The notes: a model not told the origin generated them from the sequence alone. A stretch of 19,856 nucleotides of DNA from an uncultured Selenomonadales bacterium (GCA_937877545.1 CALFJE010000122.1:1-19856); one strand, 5' to 3'. Shown: positions 1 through 6,922, numbered from the stretch's first letter. A program made the numbers and translations.

Positions 1-699
1 TCACTGTATAAATATGTATCACTTCTTTCAATTTTGTACATATTTATCGTAGCGGCAACCACTTCCGATCATAACCTTCACAAGTTGCCTCTGAATAATC
101 TGGCTGAACAAATCCTCGGCGAAACCACGACCCTTGACCAACTTAACGGCAGAGTCAATCAGACCGAAATTAACATCGCCAATCTGTTCCTTCAACTCAA
201 GGCTCAAAACGAACTCGGGCTCAATGCCAACCTCCTCATGGTTGAAGACTTTAATCAGCTCGATTGTTGCGACCTCTTTAAAGTTCAAGTTATCGTCGCC
301 ATTGAGGGCGTTGACGATTTGGAAGTCTCCTCCTTGGAAGGCATCCGCGCAGGTTCCTGGTATCAGCTTTCCGACGGCATCCGCTCTGAATTGGTTCGCG
401 TCAAAGCCGTTGCCAAGAATACCGATAAATACGTCGCCACACTCTACGACACCATTAAGGAAACTTACGACCTCACCGCCACTTATCTTTATCGCTCCTC
501 TGTTTTGACCGGCGGCGGTCAAGCCCTCGGCGCGGGCACCGTCAGGAACAATCGCTTAGCCTTCAATTCAACGTGGCAAGGCTCCTCTGCCAATCAATCA
601 CAGTTAATCACGCTTAACACTACTCAATCCAATTCGGACGCCTTTGACCTTGAAGGCAATGCGGCTTTCGACGCCAACGGATTCTTTACTCTCGCTTAA
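1..699 (+). CDS. Structural-like protein, 5' end cut by the window edge
   Basis: The reading frame is open from the first base to a TAA at 697-699, so the true start probably lies outside the window; the first in-frame candidate, TTG at 34, has no Shine-Dalgarno site. The visible part is soluble and mixed alpha/beta: a helical stretch (roughly residues 20-80 counted from base 34) resembling short coiled coil, then a beta-rich part with SWYQLSDG and LVRVKAVAKNT, and a Ser/Asn/Thr-rich C-terminus. I do not recognise a named family. The next gene starts 12 bases later behind AAGGAGG, so the two are probably cotranscribed. By context it is part of a tail-fibre or appendage-like cassette. An overlapping open frame on the minus strand (28-522) is treated as a shadow because it lacks a ribosome site and runs against the operon. 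Confidence 0.6.
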   Translation, partial: SLYKYVSLLSILYIFIVAATTSDHNLHKLPLNNLAEQILGETTTLDQLNGRVNQTEINIANLFLQLKAQNELGLNANLLMVEDFNQLDCCDLFKVQVIVAIEGVDDLEVSSLEGIRAGSWYQLSDGIRSELVRVKAVAKNTDKYVATLYDTIKETYDLTATYLYRSSVLTGGGQALGAGTVRNNRLAFNSTWQGSSANQSQLITLNTTQSNSDAFDLEGNAAFDANGFFTLA

Positions 700-711
700 G
701 GAGGTTTTTTT

Positions 712-2778
712 ATGGCTTTCGATTTGAACGCTTGCGGCGGCATTCCCGATTCAACCGAAAATCACACCGCCGAAGCCTCGGACGTTATCAATTCTTACGG
801 CGCGGTTACCGCCTTGACCTCAACCACCGTTACTTTGGACGACGCCGCCAATTTCCTCGTCGGTGATCATATCCTCTTCCACGTCTCGGCGGGCAATTCC
901 ACTTCTTATGTTGACGACCTGGGGCATTACGCCTTCGCGACCGTAACCGCCAAGTCCGGCACGACTTTAACTATAAATAAAGATTTGACCGCCCTCGCCG
1001 ATTTGACCGCTTACCGTTGCCAATGCGTCACCGTCCCGATTTATAATACCTTCACAATTCCCGAAGACGTGACGCTCGCACCGCCCGCTTTCGACGGCTC
1101 CAAGGGCGGCATTTTTATTTTGAAGGCAAACACGATCGAACTCAACGGCAAGATTGACCTCGCCGATAAAGGCATCGGCAATGCCAATCTGCGCGGCGAA
1201 CTCCCCTCCGATAAGAATGTTCTCGATACCGATAATCGGGCGGGCTGGGAAAATTCGGAAACCCAATATCGATTCGTCTTGAACGTCGGGGACGGCGCCG
1301 CTTGCCTGCTCACCAATAATCTTAAAATCGGCTCGAATGCCCGAATCGGCTACACCGCCTCAAAGGGCGTGCGCTTTTGCCGAGGAGCCTCCGATTCGCC
1401 CAATAAGCCCGGCGACGTCACCAACATCGGCGGCTCTACCATTTTAATTGCCGCCAAAGCCATCACCGGCTTTAAGCCCGATTTTATTTCCAAATATCGC
1501 GATTCTCACCGCGACGCCGGCAAAGGTTTGGCTCGCGCTTATATCGCCTCGGCTTATCGCCTCGCCAATGACGAAGGCTTATATTCCGCCGATTTAATCA
1601 GCGATTCGACGCGCCTCGCCTCCTATTGTAAAGTCTCTGATTTCGGGAACGGCTCAAGCGGCAACCTCACCAATCAAAGCAACGTCAACTATAATTGGAA
1701 CGTCTACGCCCGCATCACTGAAATTAACAAGAAAGTCGTTACCTATGCCGATAAGTCCAAATCCGACCTCTTCAATCGCGACGACCTTGTCATGATTCAT
1801 TTCAATTACACCGGCGCGGAGCGCACATACGCGGGGCGTTTCTGTTTGGCGCATGTTGTTTCAGACGACGGTTATCAAATCGCTTTGGACGTGGCTCCTC
1901 CCACAATTGACGTGACTAAGTACGCCGCGCAGATTATTCGCATTCCGCAATTCAACAACTTTACCCTCTCGTCCACTCACGATAAGACGCCCGCTTTCCA
2001 AAACGGCAAGGGCGGGATTTGCGCTCTGGCGGTCAAAGGCACCTGCAATTTGAGCGGCGGCACTTTTAATCTGTATGACAAAGGCGGCGGTTATCCTTTC
2101 GGCGCGGGCTACGGGCTCAACGCCAATTCCGCCATGACTTACGGCAACGTCCAAAATGCTTTCCACTTGCCAATCGGCGCGGGGCACGGCTCGCTTTTCA
2201 TCCTCGCCAATAATCTGATTATGAACGCCTCAACCCGCCTGGGCGGAACTTATAGCGGCGCGGGTTATTCGGGCTACAAAGGCAAAGACGGCGTCGACTT
2301 TTTTGCGTCTTATAACCTCGCCGATTCGGGGCACGGCACCGGCGGAGCCCCTTATAAGAAAGGCACCAACCCCCAAGGTTACGACGGCGGCTATGCGTCA
2401 AACTCGGTTGCCGTTAATAATAAAAGCGGCGCGCAGGGCGCTCATATCTTTATCGTCGCCAATTCGCTCACGGGCTTTAATATTTCTGCCATATCCACGG
2501 GCGGCGACACCACTGTTAACAGCAGCAGCTCCGGTTTCGTCGGCGCGAGCGGCGGCGCGGGTTACGGCGGCTCGGGCGGCTACTATAAAAATACTGCCAA
2601 TGAATATGTCAGCAGCGGACGCGGCGGCTATATTGCGGGCGGCGGCGGCTTTACCGTTTATAAAGAAGGCACCGATACCCCCCACTCGGCATCACGTTGC
2701 GGCGGAGGAGGAGCAGGGACCGCTTTCATTTATGCAAACAACGTGACCGACCAAGACACCTCGGGCATTATTTTGTAA
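712..2778 (+). CDS. Glycine-rich repeat protein, tail-fibre/appendage-like
   Basis: This 688-residue protein has no signal peptide or membrane segment. It is built of two diverged copies of one module (about residues 31-256 and 331-590). Each has a small beta domain, then a segment around FDGSKGGI in copy 1 and FQNGKGGI in copy 2, then a DKG(I/G)G turn, then an NNL..(A/S)(R)(I/L)G strand and an AxxxTGF strand. The C-terminal 150 residues are very rich in Gly, Tyr and Ser (GGAGYGGSGG, RGGYIAGGGG, CGGGGAGT), like the polyglycine-rich tips of some phage fibres and bacterial surface proteins. The start is ATG at 712 behind AAGGAGG with an 8-base spacer. Function as an extracellular fibre or binding protein is an inference from composition and neighbours. 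Confidence 0.7.
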   Translation: MAFDLNACGGIPDSTENHTAEASDVINSYGAVTALTSTTVTLDDAANFLVGDHILFHVSAGNSTSYVDDLGHYAFATVTAKSGTTLTINKDLTALADLTAYRCQCVTVPIYNTFTIPEDVTLAPPAFDGSKGGIFILKANTIELNGKIDLADKGIGNANLRGELPSDKNVLDTDNRAGWENSETQYRFVLNVGDGAACLLTNNLKIGSNARIGYTASKGVRFCRGASDSPNKPGDVTNIGGSTILIAAKAITGFKPDFISKYRDSHRDAGKGLARAYIASAYRLANDEGLYSADLISDSTRLASYCKVSDFGNGSSGNLTNQSNVNYNWNVYARITEINKKVVTYADKSKSDLFNRDDLVMIHFNYTGAERTYAGRFCLAHVVSDDGYQIALDVAPPTIDVTKYAAQIIRIPQFNNFTLSSTHDKTPAFQNGKGGICALAVKGTCNLSGGTFNLYDKGGGYPFGAGYGLNANSAMTYGNVQNAFHLPIGAGHGSLFILANNLIMNASTRLGGTYSGAGYSGYKGKDGVDFFASYNLADSGHGTGGAPYKKGTNPQGYDGGYASNSVAVNNKSGAQGAHIFIVANSLTGFNISAISTGGDTTVNSSSSGFVGASGGAGYGGSGGYYKNTANEYVSSGRGGYIAGGGGFTVYKEGTDTPHSASRCGGGGAGTAFIYANNVTDQDTSGIIL

Positions 2779-2781
2779 ATT

Positions 2782-2811
2782 CTAATCCCTAATTCCTAAG
2801 GAGCGCGGGGC
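2782..2811 (+). repeat. Left arm of a 30-bp inverted repeat
   Basis: The reverse complement of this segment matches 4427-4456 at 29 of 30 bases. The arm consists of reversed TTAGGRA heptamers followed by GGAGCGCGGGGC. The GC-rich part continues into a small hairpin (GGAGC 2800-2804 with GCTCC 2810-2814), and CCT 2795-2797 can pair with AGG 2817-2819 of the ribosome site of the next gene. Confidence 0.85.
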
Positions 2812-2830
2812 TCCAAAGGAGGCTTTACCC

Positions 2831-3037
2831 ATGGCTAACTTCATCAGCAGACCCACTGCCACCATCAAAGCTAACTACAGCGGGCAGAGCGGGCAACTTT
2901 CCGTCAGCGGCGTCACATCGGGCAATACCACACTCGCCAATGCCGCTCAGCAAATCAACAAAATCCTCTACATCGTCAACAAGGGCATCGTCTCGGACGG
3001 CATGACCCGCACCATCACGCAGGAAGGAGATGAATAA
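2831..3037 (+). CDS. DUF1659-family small protein
   Basis: This 68-residue protein resembles the DUF1659 family of short Firmicutes proteins of unknown function. It has an N-terminal beta part, then GNTTLANAAQQINKILYIVN, ending in a hydrophilic tail. It is soluble with no export signal. The start is ATG at 2831 behind AAAGGAGG (2815-2822). It is followed after 2 bases by a DUF2922 gene, which is the usual partner of this family. The helix TLANAAQQINKI aligns with SVLKSVAQQLNAL of the larger protein at 3322-3825, so the two look like paralogues. Function is unknown. Confidence 0.75.
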   Translation: MANFISRPTATIKANYSGQSGQLSVSGVTSGNTTLANAAQQINKILYIVNKGIVSDGMTRTITQEGDE

Positions 3038-3039
3038 GC

Positions 3040-3306
3040 ATGTCCGCTACCAATTCCGTTACCTTGACTTTCGGCTATGAGGATACCAACTTCACACGCC
3101 GTTACAAATTCGAGGACGTCTCCGCCGCCGGGCTCAGCGGCATTGTCACTCGCATTAAGGCTATCAATGAATCCTTGGCGGGCGGCACCGACGGCGGCTT
3201 GTCGACCTTCTTCCTCTCCGACGAGGGCGATAACTTCACCGGCATCATCGCCGCTCAATCCGACATCGGCAACGTCGAAGTCATCAACCTCAACGAATCC
3301 GCATAA
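3040..3306 (+). CDS. DUF2922-family-like small protein (copy 1)
   Basis: This 88-residue soluble protein sits directly after the DUF1659 gene (2-base gap; ribosome site AAGGAGA at the end of that gene). Its pattern of an N-terminal beta hairpin with NSVTLTFGYEDTN, a middle helix and a closing strand NVEVINLNE matches the DUF2922 layout. It is more diverged than the copy at 3843-4085. DUF2922 proteins are short and of unknown function and commonly lie beside DUF1659 and YvrJ genes in Firmicutes. Confidence 0.7.
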   Translation: MSATNSVTLTFGYEDTNFTRRYKFEDVSAAGLSGIVTRIKAINESLAGGTDGGLSTFFLSDEGDNFTGIIAAQSDIGNVEVINLNESA

Positions 3307-3321
3307 AAGGAGGGATAAACA

Positions 3322-3825
3322 ATGGCTCAAACTTCGATTATTATCACATCGACCGATACCAATAACAAAAAGCTCCAAAAGACCTTGACCTATGCCAACG
3401 CCAACGCCTCGTCCAGCGTGCTTAAGTCCGTGGCGCAACAGCTCAACGCACTCACCACCAACACTTACGAAAAGACCGACCGCATCGACCGCATCAACTG
3501 CGACACCGAGGAACCTGCCGGTCAAAAGCTCACGCCCCTGCTTGAAATTGGCAGTTTTGAACCAGAGAACCTATATGGAGTCGGCTTTGTGACTGGCTTG
3601 ATTACTTACAACGGCGACGGGGAACTCTATTTTAACATAGACCATATCGACGACGAGGATCTTGCGGAGGGACAGCCGCATCCGTGCGGCTTTATCTATG
3701 ATTATACGCTTTATATCTTGTACGACAACAGTTTAGAGCCGGGCTCCTTCTCCGGCACAGTCTACGCCACAGAGGGCGAAAACTACGCCGCCAGATCCGC
3801 CACCTTCAGCTACGACCCGTCTTAA
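3322..3825 (+). CDS. DUF1659-like domain with a beta-rich C-terminal extension
   Basis: This 167-residue protein has two parts. Residues 1-60 resemble the DUF1659 protein encoded at 2831 (shared helix VAQQLNAL and the following polar tail). Residues about 70-167 are extra. They are rich in Tyr, Asp, Glu and Gly, and end in a pattern typical of an Ig-like strand pair (SGTVYATEGENYAARSATF). From about base 3540 the codon use changes: AGA, ATA and GAG/GAA-rich triplets replace the strong C-ending habit of the neighbours. This suggests the tail was joined on later. The start is ATG at 3322 behind AAAGGAGGG. No function is known; display of an added binding domain is an inference. Confidence 0.7.
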   Translation: MAQTSIIITSTDTNNKKLQKTLTYANANASSSVLKSVAQQLNALTTNTYEKTDRIDRINCDTEEPAGQKLTPLLEIGSFEPENLYGVGFVTGLITYNGDGELYFNIDHIDDEDLAEGQPHPCGFIYDYTLYILYDNSLEPGSFSGTVYATEGENYAARSATFSYDPS

Positions 3826-3842
3826 GGAAAGGAGGAATTAAC

Positions 3843-4085
3843 ATGGCTGATACCGTCAAGACCAGCAAATCGCTCCAACTCGTCATGGAGTTTTACGACT
3901 CCGACGACCGCACCTTCACCCTGGACAACCCCAAGGCGACCGTCACCGCCGCGCAGATTAACGCCATTGGTACCTATGCCAAGAACAATAACTGCTTTAC
4001 CGGCGACAAGGACGGAGCCGCTTTTGAGCGTTTCAAGTCCGCAAAGAAAATCACCAACGTTTGCACGATTTACGACCTTAGCTGA
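3843..4085 (+). CDS. DUF2922-family small protein (copy 2)
   Basis: This 80-residue protein is a good match to DUF2922: KSLQLVMEFYDSDDRTFTLDNP, then a helix TVTAAQINAIGTYAKNN, then a closing ITNVCTIYDLS. The family is found across Firmicutes and has no assigned role. The start is ATG at 3843 with AAAGGAGG 9 bases upstream. With 3322-3825 it forms a second DUF1659-DUF2922 pair, so the pair is tandemly duplicated here. The end of this gene contains a promoter-like sequence for the next one. Confidence 0.85.
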   Translation: MADTVKTSKSLQLVMEFYDSDDRTFTLDNPKATVTAAQINAIGTYAKNNNCFTGDKDGAAFERFKSAKKITNVCTIYDLS

Positions 4086-4097
4086 CCGTGCTATAAT
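4069..4097 (+). promoter_or_regulatory. Extended -10 promoter for the coiled-coil anchor gene
   Basis: TTTACG (4069-4074), a 17-base spacer and TATAAT (4092-4097) preceded by TG at 4089-4090 form an extended -10 promoter. It overlaps the end of the DUF2922 gene. The same block, CGTGnTATAAT followed by a GCnGCGAGG stretch, occurs before mrdA at 10225. Confidence 0.6.
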
Positions 4098-4116
4098 GGC
4101 GGCGAGGTGATTTTTA

Positions 4117-4386
4117 ATGAAAACGCAACTAAGAAGTAAGGTTGCAGCCGAGACAAAAGAGCGGGCGGACAAGCTTGACGATATTGACAAACGGCTTGCC
4201 AAGGTAGAAGCGCGGCTGGACGGAATGGGAAAACGCCTTGACCGCGTAGAAATCCGCATTGACAGGCTCGAAGACAAAATCGATAAGCTTGCTGACAAGG
4301 TTGATTCTTCCGTCAAGCACGCGCAAATCTTGACCGCGACCGTCGTCGGGGCGCTTATCGCCCTCGTGCTCACGTTGCTTAAATGA
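4117..4386 (+). CDS. XhlA-like coiled-coil protein with C-terminal membrane anchor
   Basis: This 89-residue protein is a charged heptad coiled coil (about residues 10-65: repeats such as DKRLAKVEARLDGMGKRLDR and DRLEDKIDKLADKV) followed by one C-terminal membrane segment (about 70-88, ILTATVVGALIALVLTLLK). The layout is that of XhlA/hemolysin-like phage proteins and related membrane-tethered coiled coils. It has its own promoter (4069-4097), a ribosome site GAGGTGA and a terminator (4403-4425). It may therefore be expressed separately from the structural genes. It could be a holin accessory protein or a membrane anchor for the structure made by the cassette; the sequence does not decide. Confidence 0.7.
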   Translation: MKTQLRSKVAAETKERADKLDDIDKRLAKVEARLDGMGKRLDRVEIRIDRLEDKIDKLADKVDSSVKHAQILTATVVGALIALVLTLLK

Positions 4387-4402
4387 CTTCGCCGCACTGA
4401 AC

Positions 4403-4425
4403 GCCCCACAGGGCTTTTTTTATTT
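4403..4425 (+). terminator. Short intrinsic terminator after the anchor gene
   Basis: GCCC (4403-4406), loop CACA and GGGC (4411-4414) are followed directly by seven T. The stem is only 4 bp, so termination may be partial. Confidence 0.5.
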
Positions 4426-4426
4426 C

Positions 4427-4456
4427 GCCCCGCGCTCCTTAGGAATTAGGAATTAG
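4427..4456 (-). repeat. Right arm of the 30-bp inverted repeat
   Basis: This is the reverse complement of 2782-2811 with one mismatch. It starts with GCCCCGCGCTCC and ends with two and a half TTAGGAA heptamers. Together the arms enclose five small genes from DUF1659 to the coiled-coil anchor. Confidence 0.85.
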
Positions 4457-4483
4457 ACTATCTGCTGCAAAGGAGTTGATAAC

Positions 4484-5935
4484 ATGCTCATTTCCAACGC
4501 TATGCGTTTCGGTACTGATATTTTCGGTTCGCAAACAACCACGCCCGGCGGCGGCTCTACCCCAGAAGTGACCCTCGTCAAATCGGCGCGCCTGGAGGCT
4601 AAACAACCCCTCGACGCCACTAACTTAACTCACATCGACGGCTTTCAAATCGAAGGTACCGCCCCCGCAGGTACCGACCGCAGGTTTCTTTTCAAAGTCG
4701 ACGACACTATTTATAAATTCTTCAACGGCTCACCGCGCGCCTATTCCGGCGACGGCTCCCTTGCCAATATCCTTGCTTATGGCAACACATCTGACGATTT
4801 GGCTGCCGTCACCGACCTTAGCTCATGGCTCGGCAAAGAGATTTACCCCATTATCGCTTTGACCGCGCCTTACGATTCGGACTTCCCTACCGTCAAACTA
4901 AGCTTGAAGACTCATACTACCACCGATGCGCTTTCCAAATCGTTATACTCCGCCGTCACCAAGCTGGAGGGCGACAATCCCAAAATTGCCGACGTTAACG
5001 CCGACTTTGTCACCGAGGGGCAAGCCACTTGCACCGTCAACATCCGCCTCTATCAAAACGGCGCCTGGACTTCATGGCTCCCGCTCAACGAGGCTCAAAA
5101 TCAATCCGTCACATTCTTTCAGATCCGCATAGTCTTGAAGGTCGTCGATATTGGCGAGGACTCCGCGCAGATTAACGCCGTCACCATTCGATATACCACG
5201 GGCGAGGCTCCCGTTTCGGGCGACGTTGCCGAATTGTTCACGCCCTATCTTGATTTTGAAGTTCCGCTGCAGACCGCTTACCTCGTCGTCAAACATAAAC
5301 GCCTTATCGATTCAACCATCGACGCCGACGTTAGCTTTCTGCCCGCTCCCGCTCACAGAGAAAGGTATCAGCTCGGCATTTCTTCAGGTTCAAAAGAATC
5401 TTTCAGCCTCCCCGACACTCAGATTGACCATTCTACTCTGCAGGTTTTTGTTGACGGCGAACTCACCAACGACTTTGATTTTAACTTGGAAGTCAACGAA
5501 GTGACCTTGAACGCCCCGCGTGATTCTGCCGTTGCCGTGTCTTATGATTATAATTGCGGCGCGGAGGTTTGGCTGCCAATGTCGCGTTCCTCCGACCAGC
5601 AACCCAATTCAGACGACGATTTTTATTCAAGCAGATTCGCTCTTTCTACCACTCTCGATAATTATTCCAAAGCCGCCGTCCGCATTAAATTCACGCGCAC
5701 CTCGGGCACTCAGCCCTCAACCGTCCTCGGGGTTGCCACGGGCAAAGTTCAGCAATACGCCTTGCCGCACCGCATGACCAAACTTTACGTCACCGGCGGC
5801 GTCGATTATTCCTACGACCAAGATTCTAATATCCTTACACTCGTCGCCACCGCCGGCAAGACCGTTAAGTTTTCGGGCAATTGGCAGGGCGAACAACACG
5901 CCGCTACTGGCTTCGTCGCAGGCTTCGCACTTTAA
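4484..5935 (+). CDS. Fibre/baseplate-like beta-rich protein
   Basis: This 483-residue soluble protein has no signal peptide. The N-terminus carries a Gly/Pro/Thr-rich linker (TTTPGGGSTPE). It is followed by beta-rich domains containing VKSARLEAKQPLDATNLTHI (about 32-51), a middle part with WTSWLPL and RIVLKVVDIGEDSAQINAV, and a segment LQVFVDGELTNDFDFNLEVNEVTL. That last segment reads like phage-fibre or baseplate wedge domains, in which a polynomial-like strand pair ends with V(S)YDY. I do not recognise an exact family. The start is ATG at 4484 behind AAAGGAG. It is followed by small helical and YvrJ genes with gaps of 14 bases or overlap, so it belongs to the same cassette. Confidence 0.65.
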   Translation: MLISNAMRFGTDIFGSQTTTPGGGSTPEVTLVKSARLEAKQPLDATNLTHIDGFQIEGTAPAGTDRRFLFKVDDTIYKFFNGSPRAYSGDGSLANILAYGNTSDDLAAVTDLSSWLGKEIYPIIALTAPYDSDFPTVKLSLKTHTTTDALSKSLYSAVTKLEGDNPKIADVNADFVTEGQATCTVNIRLYQNGAWTSWLPLNEAQNQSVTFFQIRIVLKVVDIGEDSAQINAVTIRYTTGEAPVSGDVAELFTPYLDFEVPLQTAYLVVKHKRLIDSTIDADVSFLPAPAHRERYQLGISSGSKESFSLPDTQIDHSTLQVFVDGELTNDFDFNLEVNEVTLNAPRDSAVAVSYDYNCGAEVWLPMSRSSDQQPNSDDDFYSSRFALSTTLDNYSKAAVRIKFTRTSGTQPSTVLGVATGKVQQYALPHRMTKLYVTGGVDYSYDQDSNILTLVATAGKTVKFSGNWQGEQHAATGFVAGFAL

Positions 5936-5949
5936 GAAAGGAGCTCGTC

Positions 5950-6123
5950 ATGATTATTCAAAAACCCGTCTCTCAAGAACAGCTTGACCAAAAATATCTC
6001 CGCGAAGACGCTCAATTTCAGGAACAATTAAACCTCGGCGTCGATTATGTCTTAACCGACTTGATGAGCCGCCTCGCCGATTTGGAAAGGAGGAATTCCG
6101 ATGCCGGAGGAGCTGATAGTTAA
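5950..6123 (+). CDS. 57-residue helical hypothetical protein
   Basis: The start is set by AAGAAAGGAG at 5934-5943, which points to ATG at 5950 and not to any earlier in-frame codon inside the preceding gene. The product is acidic and mostly helical (QEQLDQKYLREDAQFQEQLN, then VLTDLMSRLADLERRN). It has no membrane segment. Its last 23 bases overlap the YvrJ gene, so the two are probably translationally coupled. No family recognised; a chaperone or connector for the adjacent fibre-like protein is possible but unproven. Confidence 0.65.
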   Translation: MIIQKPVSQEQLDQKYLREDAQFQEQLNLGVDYVLTDLMSRLADLERRNSDAGGADS

Positions 6124-6295
6124 AACCTTGGCTAACGTGGGCGTCCCCGCCGCCATTTGCTTTTATACTTTGTTCAGAGTCAATCAGACGCTCAAGGAGC
6201 TCACCGAGGCGATTAACCGCTTAACCTGCGACATGGATAAACGCCTTGACCGCCTGGAGGAAGACGTTCGCAATCTGAAAACCCGCGCCGCTTAA
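6101..6295 (+). CDS. yvrJ: YvrJ-family membrane protein
   Basis: This 64-residue protein has an N-terminal membrane segment LANVGVPAAICFYTLFRVNQ (about 9-29). A charged helix (LKELTEAINRLTCDMDKRLDRLEEDVRNL) follows. The NVG(F/V)P start of the hydrophobic stretch and the length are typical of YvrJ, a Firmicutes family that travels with DUF1659 and DUF2922. It also resembles small holin-like proteins (UviB/BhlA type). The start is ATG at 6101 behind AAAGGAGG, within the end of the previous gene. The role is unknown; membrane attachment is clear from sequence. Confidence 0.8.
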   Translation: MPEELIVKTLANVGVPAAICFYTLFRVNQTLKELTEAINRLTCDMDKRLDRLEEDVRNLKTRAA

Positions 6296-6476
6296 CTGTA
6301 CGAACACTGCTCGAACACTGTTTCTTTATGCACCGGTTGTCGAACAGTTACGCATCAATATTCGTACAATCGCGCCCGATAAATGGCGTAAATACGCGCT
6401 CCGTCGCCCCCTAATCCTAATCAATAATCCCAATCATAATGTAATGATTGGGATTGATTGATTCTGAGGAGCGCGC
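6296..6476. repeat. Palindromic spacer with an imperfect long hairpin
   Basis: This part of the 378-base gap before 6674 holds three CGAACA-type repeats (6301-6309, 6312-6320, 6341-6349). It also holds an 8-bp inverted pair TGTACGAA (6297-6304) and TTCGTACA (6361-6368). From 6395 to 6475 there is a nested palindrome: outer arms CGCGCTCC (6395-6402) and GGAGCGCG (6468-6475), and inner arms TCCCAATCAT (6428-6437) and ATGATTGGGA (6444-6453) around loop AATGTA. The arms share the GGAGCGCG core and heptamer-like TAATCC units with the inverted repeat at 2782 and 4427. Confidence 0.7.
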
Positions 6477-6608
6477 TTGAAAACTCGCCGCGAAGAAGCG
6501 GCGCGGCGGTTTTCGCGCTTTAGCGGCGGAGGATTTAATACGGCGTCTTTCGAGCCGGGCTTGAACGACGCCAAGCACCACGCCGTAGCCGCTTCGGAAA
6601 AACTTTGA
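6477..6608 (+). CDS. Possible 43-residue basic small protein
   Basis: A TTG at 6477 sits 5 bases after GAGGAG (6466-6471) and opens a 43-codon frame to TGA at 6606-6608; an in-frame TGA at 6465 excludes an earlier start. The product begins MKTRREEAARRFSRFSGGGF and continues with FEPGLNDAKHHAVAASEKL. It has an Arg-rich N-terminus and no membrane segment. Coding is uncertain: the case rests on the ribosome site and on a sequence that looks protein-like in this frame only. The ribosome site lies inside the right arm of the 6395-6475 palindrome, so a folded transcript would hide it. Confidence 0.35.
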   Translation: MKTRREEAARRFSRFSGGGFNTASFEPGLNDAKHHAVAASEKL

Positions 6609-6612
6609 AAGA

Positions 6613-6638
6613 GGGCAGGCTAGTCCTTTAAGCCGCCC
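6613..6638 (+). other. Bulged hairpin after the small reading frame
   Basis: GGGC-A-GGCT (6613-6621) pairs with AGCCGCCC (6631-6638) around a 9-base loop, with one bulged A. No T-run follows, so it is not a standard terminator. It could be a transcript-stabilising or attenuating structure ahead of the gene at 6674. Confidence 0.4.
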
Positions 6639-6673
6639 GACCCCAGGTAACATCTAAGCAAAGGAGACCCATC

Positions 6674-6922
6674 ATGAAAACCGTGAAATTCCGCTATACC
6701 CAAGCCGACAAAACCGAGTATTACACGCTGGTCTTGCCCGACGACGCCGTTCAAATGGTCGGGCACGATCTAAACGGCGCGGAAGTCTACGACGGCGATA
6801 AACTTGCCGACTACCGCGACGGGCGAAACCTCTACGCCGCCCTAAATGCCTTTACCTACGAGCAATTTACACCGCCCCATCATCCTTGCCGCCTTCGACG
6901 TTTCAACGCCATTAAGCCCTAA
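6674..6922 (+). CDS. Hypothetical 82-residue protein
   Basis: I do not recognise this family. The protein is soluble and acidic for residues 1-65 (KTVKFRYTQADKTEYYTLVL, then a VYDGDKLADYRDGRNLYAAL helix). It ends in a short basic, His/Pro-rich tail (PPHHPCRLRRF) that looks unlike the rest and may be a frameshifted or replaced C-terminus. The start is ATG at 6674 behind AAAGGAG. A strong terminator follows at once (6932-6961). Confidence 0.55.
   Translation: MKTVKFRYTQADKTEYYTLVLPDDAVQMVGHDLNGAEVYDGDKLADYRDGRNLYAALNAFTYEQFTPPHHPCRLRRFNAIKP

Noticed and set aside
28..522. Minus-strand open frame opposite the first gene
   Set aside because: No ribosome site, and it opposes the direction of the cassette; the plus-strand frame is longer and leads into the next gene.
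1..6295. Complete prophage
   Set aside because: No head, packaging, integration, replication or lysin gene is visible, so only a fibre-like cassette can be claimed.
6312..6325. LexA-like box
   Set aside because: Only one half-site (CGAAC) fits; the second half lacks GTTCG.
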